Shown here one piece after another: positions 59,111 through 64,000 of a DNA stretch of 64,000 nucleotides. The stretch is taken from NCBI GenBank assembly GCA_046350675.1, contig JAXLZZ010000004.1, positions 62,001-126,000 on the forward strand, written 5' to 3'. The notes below the pieces were generated by a model. The model saw only the letters and a program-made list of their open reading frames with translations, did no database searches and was not told where the DNA came from. How positions within the stretch are numbered: the stretch's first letter is position 1; every line of letters begins with the position of its first letter. The DNA is from JAXLZZ01 sp046350675 (lineage in GTDB: Bacteria > Patescibacteriota > Saccharimonadia > Saccharimonadales > UBA4665). Position numbers and translations under genes: made by a program.

Positions 59111-59707
59111 ATGTACACATTGCCCAAATTAGACTACAACTATGATGCATTCGGTACGTATATAAGCAAAGATATTATGGAACTGCACCATAGCAAACAC
59201 CATCAAACCTATGTCGACAAGCTTAATGCTGCGCTTGAAAAAGCCCCGGAACTCGCGGAGAAAGATCTGACAGAATTGTTAGGCAATATCGATAGCCTGC
59301 CGGAGAATGTCCGCAGCGCCATCCGCAATCATGGAGGCGGGCATTACAACCACACACAGTTCTGGAAGTTTATGTCGCCGGATGGAGGCGGGGAGCCTAC
59401 CGGTAAGCTCGCTGATGATCTCAAAGCAAAGTACGGTGATTTTCAAGGATTTGTCGATGCTTTTGGAGAGAAGGCGCTCGCTGTATTTGGCAGCGGCTGG
59501 GTGTGGCTGCAACCCGATCTTTCAATCATCACAACGCCCAATCAAGATTCGCCCCTTAACAATGGCGACGCAGCACCAATACTCGGTCTTGATGTGTGGG
59601 AACATGCCTACTACCTTGACTACACCTACAAGCGAGCTGACTACGTGCAAGCTTGGTGGAATGTCGTGAACTGGAATGAAGTCCAACAGCGTTTCGAGAA
59701 TACATAG
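59111..59707 (+). CDS. Superoxide dismutase (Fe/Mn type)
   Basis: Start ATG 59111 (MYTLPKLDY), with GAGGAG upstream. 198 residues. The metal ligands are visible: His in ELHHSKHHQTY, His in GGGHYNHTQFW, Asp and His in LDVWEHAYYLDY. The GHYNHTQFW and WVWLQPD segments fit the Fe/Mn family; metal choice cannot be fixed. It detoxifies superoxide produced by the bo3 chain. Confidence 0.95.
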   Translation: MYTLPKLDYNYDAFGTYISKDIMELHHSKHHQTYVDKLNAALEKAPELAEKDLTELLGNIDSLPENVRSAIRNHGGGHYNHTQFWKFMSPDGGGEPTGKLADDLKAKYGDFQGFVDAFGEKALAVFGSGWVWLQPDLSIITTPNQDSPLNNGDAAPILGLDVWEHAYYLDYTYKRADYVQAWWNVVNWNEVQQRFENT

Positions 59708-59709
59708 AT

Positions 59710-61188
59710 CTAAATATCGTGGGGTTGTGATTCACGGTAGCCGGCGTTAGTAATTCGCCACAGCTCAGTTTCTTCGCGTAAATGCTTTATGCTTGGTGCG
59801 CCAACATACTCCATTGACTTGCGCAACGCCTTTACATAGGCCGGAATAACGTCGTGTACTGAACCCTTATATAACAACTGTGTCTCAACACCTTCTGGCA
59901 GCGGTGCGCCAGTGCCAGCGCCATAGCGTTTGCGAGAAGCAGCGCTATCCCGTAGCGCGGATGGAGAGCCCATACCCCGGTACTCAACGACTACTGTGCC
60001 GTTCTCTAACACGACCTTTTCACCAGACGATTCTTTAGTCGCAGCAAGCATATTGCCAAGCATGACGTTTTCTGCGCCAGCCGCAAGAGCAATTGGGATA
60101 TCACCTTTGTCTTTGATACCACCGTCAGCGCAGACAGGGATGTTAAAACGCTTTACCGCTTTGGCGCATTCGTATATAGCAGTCACTTGAGGCGTACCAA
60201 TGCCAGTCTCGCGGCGAGTTGTACAAATGGAGCCGCCACCTTGGCCTACGCGTATGCCATCAGCACCTGCTTTTGCAAGTTGATAGGCTGAATCACCCTC
60301 GGAAACATTACCTGCCACTACATCGATTTTAAACTCTTTTTTAATGCGTTTTAGCGTCTCATACATGTAGCGAGAGTTACCATTGGCCGTATCGATAACG
60401 ACCACATCGATGTAGTCAACCATGGCTTTGATACGCGCTACCGCTTCTTCAGGGTCGGTAGGCACTGCTGCGCCGACCATTAATCGGCCATCGCTATCGA
60501 GATTATAATTCTTGGGGTTGTCATTGATGCTTCGTAGCACATCCGACTTTACATATAAGCCAGTGACTTTGCCGCCTCTGTCGACGACTGGTAGATGACT
60601 AAGCTTATTATTATCTACCATCAACTTAAACGCTTGTTGAGAGGTAATTTTGCGAGAAGCAAATGCCATCTTATCGAGCGGTGTCATGTGTTTGCGCACC
60701 GATTCACGCTTATCCAGGCAGTAATCGGCATCAGTCTCCGAAAATATACCTACTAAAGCTCCTTCGTCATCAATAACCGGAAAGGTCGAAAATTCATATT
60801 TATTATCGGCACGCATCTGCAGGACAGCAGCTACACTGGACTTTTGGTTAATTGTCACTGGATTTTTAATCATGCCGTTGCGGTGCAGTTTAACCCGGCG
60901 CACTTCGGCGCGTTGCTGTTCAATATCAAAAGCGGCATGCACAATACCAAGCCCCCCACACATCGCCATGGCAATAGCCATATCAGAAGTAGTAACGGTG
61001 TCCATTGGTGAACTAATAATGGGGATTTTTAAGCCTACGTTGCGCGAGAAGCGACTTTTTACGTCTGCCTGAGTGCTCGGTACGCGCTTGTTAGCCGCGA
61101 CGATGGTCCGCAATCGTACATCATCATACGTCACGGCCAACCCTTGCTCGTTCAAGCTTCGAAAGAACCTGTTCTTTTTGGCGTTCAT
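59710..61188 (-). CDS. guaB: Inosine-5'-monophosphate dehydrogenase
   Basis: Start ATG 61188 (MNAKKNRFFRSL), with GGAGGG 5 bases upstream. About 492 residues. The barrel has FSRNVGLKIPIISSPMDTVT near the start, paired CBS domains (about 95-210), then DTANGNSRYMYE, the catalytic loop GGGSICTTRRETG with Cys, and GVPLP-like end GAPLPEGVE. It makes XMP for GMP synthesis, or interconverts salvaged purine. Confidence 0.95.
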   Translation of the reverse strand: MNAKKNRFFRSLNEQGLAVTYDDVRLRTIVAANKRVPSTQADVKSRFSRNVGLKIPIISSPMDTVTTSDMAIAMAMCGGLGIVHAAFDIEQQRAEVRRVKLHRNGMIKNPVTINQKSSVAAVLQMRADNKYEFSTFPVIDDEGALVGIFSETDADYCLDKRESVRKHMTPLDKMAFASRKITSQQAFKLMVDNNKLSHLPVVDRGGKVTGLYVKSDVLRSINDNPKNYNLDSDGRLMVGAAVPTDPEEAVARIKAMVDYIDVVVIDTANGNSRYMYETLKRIKKEFKIDVVAGNVSEGDSAYQLAKAGADGIRVGQGGGSICTTRRETGIGTPQVTAIYECAKAVKRFNIPVCADGGIKDKGDIPIALAAGAENVMLGNMLAATKESSGEKVVLENGTVVVEYRGMGSPSALRDSAASRKRYGAGTGAPLPEGVETQLLYKGSVHDVIPAYVKALRKSMEYVGAPSIKHLREETELWRITNAGYRESQPHDI

Positions 61189-61324
61189 CGTGCCCTCCAG
61201 CCTCAGATGTTTATACGATTCTACCACCGTACATGCGTTTGCTCCAACTCTATACGTAACTTATTTAACTGTTTTTTCATTCGAGCCACTAGATACTAAG
61301 ACTACTGTAATGATAGGAGGGAAT

Positions 61325-61867
61325 ATGACGGCAAACCTAGAGGATAAAAAAGTAGCCATACTAGTTGACAATTATTTTGAAGACGCAGAGTTTAGTGGAC
61401 CATTAAAGGCGCTTCGAAAAGCAGGTGCAGACGTGGAGATTGTTGCCCCTAAAGCAGGTGAACTGCAAAGCCTGAATCATGTTGTTCCAGCAAACAGCTA
61501 CCAGGCAGACAAAACAATCGACGAGATAACGATGGATGACTACGACGCATTGGTGCTACCAGGTGGAGCAGTGAACGCCGATAGTTTGCGTATGAACGAT
61601 AAGGCGCGAGAATGGATCAAAAAGTTCATGAAGCTGGGTAAACCCGTGGGAGCAATCTGCCACGCACCGTGGGCCCTAGCATCTGCTGGAGTGGCAGATA
61701 AGCGGCGGCTGACTAGTTATTTCACCATCCAAGACGATATGAGAAACGCAGGCGCTGATTGGGTTGATCAAGAGGTTGTAGTAGATGGCAACCTTATCAC
61801 AAGCCGGAAACCAGATGATGTTCCAGCCTTTGACAAAGCACTCATCTCAGCTATTCAAGCAGCATAG
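61325..61867 (+). CDS. PfpI/DJ-1 family protein
   Basis: Start ATG 61325 (MTANLEDKK), after TAGGAGGG. 180 residues: NYFEDAEFSGPLKALRKAGA, DYDALVLPGGAVNADSLR and the nucleophile elbow GAICHAPWALAS with the Cys, plus HSP31-like spacing. Members act as glyoxalases, deglycases or chaperones. It faces away from guaB. Confidence 0.9.
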   Translation: MTANLEDKKVAILVDNYFEDAEFSGPLKALRKAGADVEIVAPKAGELQSLNHVVPANSYQADKTIDEITMDDYDALVLPGGAVNADSLRMNDKAREWIKKFMKLGKPVGAICHAPWALASAGVADKRRLTSYFTIQDDMRNAGADWVDQEVVVDGNLITSRKPDDVPAFDKALISAIQAA

Positions 61868-61964
61868 ACGTCAGTAAAGATCGCTCGTAGACAAAAGTAC
61901 ATCCAGTATCAACCCTCCGTCATGATACAGTTAATATAACGAAAACACGGAGGGTTAATAGCTA

Positions 61965-63596
61965 GTGAAAGCAGCGAAGTTATTTGTGGAGTCACTCGAA
62001 GCTTCAGGAGTGCAATATGTATTTGGTGTACCAGGGGAAGAAAATTTGGCCTTTGTGGAGGCTCTGCGTGACTCATCTATCGAGCTGGTAACGATGCGTG
62101 ATGAGCAATCTGCAGTATTCATGGCGGCCACAGTGGGGCGCTTAACTGGTAGGGTAGGCGTTGCGCTGTCAACCCTTGGGCCAGGTGCCACAAATCTCGT
62201 AACGGGTGTTGCATACGCGCAGCTCGGAGGCATGCCACTGCTCGTCATCACCGGCCAGAAACCGATCAAAAAGAGCAAACAAGGTAAGTTCCAGATCCTG
62301 GATGTAGTCGGCATGATGAAACCTATTACCAAATTTGCAGAAACTATCGTAAGCGCTGATCGGGTTCCAACTACGGTCTATCAAGCTATACGGACAGCTG
62401 AGAGTGAACGCCCGGGCGCAACCCACATCGAGCTTCCCGAAGACATTGCCGAAGAGGAAAGCGCTGAGCCTGCAATTGGGTGGCAAAAAGTCCGCCGGCC
62501 AGTACCGGATGAAAAGAGCATCAACAACCTTGTTACACTTGTCGAAAAGTCAAAACGTCCGGTAGTTGTTATCGGCGCAGGTGCCAACCGTAAGCTTATT
62601 GGCAAACAGCTCAAAAATTTCATAGACAAGACTGGCATTCCATTTGTCACTACTCAGATGGGCAAAGGGGTAGAGGATGAGAAGTCTGAGTTGTATCTCG
62701 GCACTACAGCACTCAGTAGTGATGATTTTGTGCACCGCGCACTCGAAGCTGCTGATCTGATCATTATGCTCGGCCATGATATAACCGAAAAACCGCCAGT
62801 AATTTCAAATGGAGATCAGCAAATCGCGCATCTCAACTTTTATGCAGCCGATATTGATGATGTATACAAGCCAACCGCTGAGGTCATCGGCGATATATCT
62901 CATGCACTATGGGCGCTCAGTGAACGAGTAACACCACAAGATCACTGGGAGCTAGAAGTATTTGAACCATATCGTCAAAAACAGCTAGCCGACACACAAG
63001 TGCATGCTGATAGCGCTGATTTCCCGTTAAAGCCGCAGCGACTCGTAAAAGACATGCGCCAAGCCTTGCCAAGTGACGCCATAGTAAGTCTCGATAATGG
63101 CATGTATAAAATCTGGATCGCTCGCAACTATCCGGCGTATGAGCAAAACACTGTACTCCTCGATAATGCGCTGGCAACAATGGGAGCAGGGCTCGGTGCA
63201 GGCATGGCGGCTAAGCTACTAAATCCTGAGCGAAAGGTAGTTGTAGTAGCAGGCGACGGTGGCATAATGATGAATATCGCCGAGCTTGAAACGGCTGTAC
63301 GTCTGGAGCTTGACCTTGTAGTCGTAGTGGTTAATGACAGCGGCTACGGCATGATCAAATGGAAGCAGGGTGGCATGAACCTCCCAGATTATGGCCTAAG
63401 CTTTAGTAACCCTGATTTTATTAAGCTTGCAGAAAGTTTTGGCGCGCATGGCTACCGAGTAGAGAAGACAGAGGAATTCCAACCTTTGCTTGAGAAAGTA
63501 TCTAACGAGTCTGGTGTGCACATAATTGATGTGCCCATCGATTACAGTGAAAACGCAATGTTGATAGGTGACAATCTAAAAAATCGTACAACATAG
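61965..63596 (+). CDS. Acetolactate synthase, AlsS-like
   Basis: 543 residues, start GTG 61965, after GGAGGG. The thiamine-diphosphate Glu is in FGVPGEENLAF, the PYR domain ends LGGMPLLVITGQKP, and the PP domain has GDGGIMMNIAELETA with VVNDSGYGMIKW. The SKQGKFQILDVVGMMKP segment resembles catabolic AlsS more than FAD-containing IlvB. No small subunit follows. It joins two pyruvates; the fate of acetolactate is unknown here. Confidence 0.85.
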   Translation: MKAAKLFVESLEASGVQYVFGVPGEENLAFVEALRDSSIELVTMRDEQSAVFMAATVGRLTGRVGVALSTLGPGATNLVTGVAYAQLGGMPLLVITGQKPIKKSKQGKFQILDVVGMMKPITKFAETIVSADRVPTTVYQAIRTAESERPGATHIELPEDIAEEESAEPAIGWQKVRRPVPDEKSINNLVTLVEKSKRPVVVIGAGANRKLIGKQLKNFIDKTGIPFVTTQMGKGVEDEKSELYLGTTALSSDDFVHRALEAADLIIMLGHDITEKPPVISNGDQQIAHLNFYAADIDDVYKPTAEVIGDISHALWALSERVTPQDHWELEVFEPYRQKQLADTQVHADSADFPLKPQRLVKDMRQALPSDAIVSLDNGMYKIWIARNYPAYEQNTVLLDNALATMGAGLGAGMAAKLLNPERKVVVVAGDGGIMMNIAELETAVRLELDLVVVVVNDSGYGMIKWKQGGMNLPDYGLSFSNPDFIKLAESFGAHGYRVEKTEEFQPLLEKVSNESGVHIIDVPIDYSENAMLIGDNLKNRTT

Positions 63597-63605
63597 GAGG
63601 GCTTT

Positions 63606-64000
63606 ATGGCATTACGCTCAATCAATCCAACAACCGAAGAAGTTATACAGGAGTTTGATGAGCTCAGCGCTGAAGCCATCGAACAAAAACTCGCGCTTGC
63701 CCAATCAACGTTTGAAACGTGGCGCAATACATCATTTGAAGAGCGGGCCACATTAATGCATAAGGCGGCTCAGAATCTTCGCGATAGCAAGGCAGAATTG
63801 GCACTAGTTATGACGCGAGAAGTAGGTAAAACACTTACTGCTTCGGAAGCAGAAATCGAAAAATGTGCTTTGACCTGTGATTATTATGCAGATAATGCAG
63901 CTACGTTTTTGTCGGAAGAATCAGTTGAAACTGATGCCGGTCAAAGTTATGTGCGCTTCGACCCCATTGGCGTAGTGCTAGCTGTTATGCCGTGGAATTT
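63606..64000 (+). CDS. Aldehyde dehydrogenase, 5' part (succinate-semialdehyde type)
   Basis: Starts 9 bp after the previous stop, with AGGAGGGC upstream; the frame runs off the right edge. The visible ~131 residues (RSINPTTEEVIQEFDELS, REVGKTLTASEAEIEKCALT, FDPIGVVLAVMPWN) match the N-terminal NAD-binding part of GabD/YneI-like enzymes. The catalytic Cys lies outside the window. Likely in an operon with the acetolactate synthase gene. Confidence 0.85.
   Translation, partial: MALRSINPTTEEVIQEFDELSAEAIEQKLALAQSTFETWRNTSFEERATLMHKAAQNLRDSKAELALVMTREVGKTLTASEAEIEKCALTCDYYADNAATFLSEESVETDAGQSYVRFDPIGVVLAVMPWN

Overview
The window looks like part of the chromosome of an environmental Candidatus Saccharibacteria (TM7, Patescibacteria/CPR) genome or a close relative. 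The basis is inference from protein content. It has short proteins with many membrane-anchored hypotheticals, a cytochrome bo3 operon, a single-copy F-type ATP synthase, an Rpf/LysM protein, an MscL with a zinc-ribbon tail, a CDCA-like protein, a G5-like protein and tightly overlapping genes. UGA works as a stop codon: the cyo genes overlap through ATGA. This rules out the UGA-glycine code of Gracilibacteria and SR1. There is no rRNA, no CRISPR array, no prophage and no conventional IS transposase. One tRNA (Asn) is present.

Layout. 1-5 kb: end of a flippase-like gene, then ctaB-cyoDCBA on the minus strand. 5-11 kb: two small hypotheticals, a GlcD-type FAD dehydrogenase, a glycosyltransferase and a type II NADH dehydrogenase. 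11-17 kb: a hypothetical, a DUF1801 protein, then an AT-rich AAA ATPase beside a large UvrD-type helicase with a RecB-like nuclease end. 17-27 kb: an aquaporin, a CDCA-like protein, mscL and the complete ATP synthase operon. 27-33 kb: glutaredoxin, an adenosyltransferase, a CDA-like deaminase, a P-loop kinase, a thermonuclease, a repeat-bounded GIY-YIG gene, a GT2 and two tandem glycosidase-like genes. 33-37 kb: smpB, tRNA-Asn and a small accessory stretch (G5-like protein, Fur, rhodanese, CCC1/VIT1, DUF5661) punctuated by repeated terminator-like elements and ending in a tRNA-like fragment. 37-40 kb: a decayed restriction-modification locus and nuclease-like genes. 40-50 kb: hypotheticals, a VOC protein, Rpf/LysM, a PH-domain protein, an FMN split-barrel protein and a divergent sigma factor. 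50-64 kb: an Asn/Thr/Ser-rich surface protein, a K+ channel, MFS, AI-2E and RND transporters, SOD, IMP dehydrogenase, a PfpI protein, acetolactate synthase and the start of an aldehyde dehydrogenase.

How it fits together. NDH-2 and the GlcD-type dehydrogenase could feed a quinone pool oxidised by the bo3 oxidase. The resulting proton gradient would drive the F-ATPase, and SOD and the Fur-linked genes fit life with oxygen and iron. 

Most unusual content. (1) Four copies of a ~270-nt repeat begin with a GC hairpin and end with two hairpins whose arms change in a base-paired way between copies; this looks like an undescribed structured RNA family. (2) A 360-bp unit bounded by 15-bp inverted repeats encloses a GIY-YIG nuclease gene, and the same palindrome occurs alone elsewhere. 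(3) A terminator-containing element recurs four times downstream of tRNA-Asn. (4) Several promoters carry two TTGAC boxes one helical turn apart.
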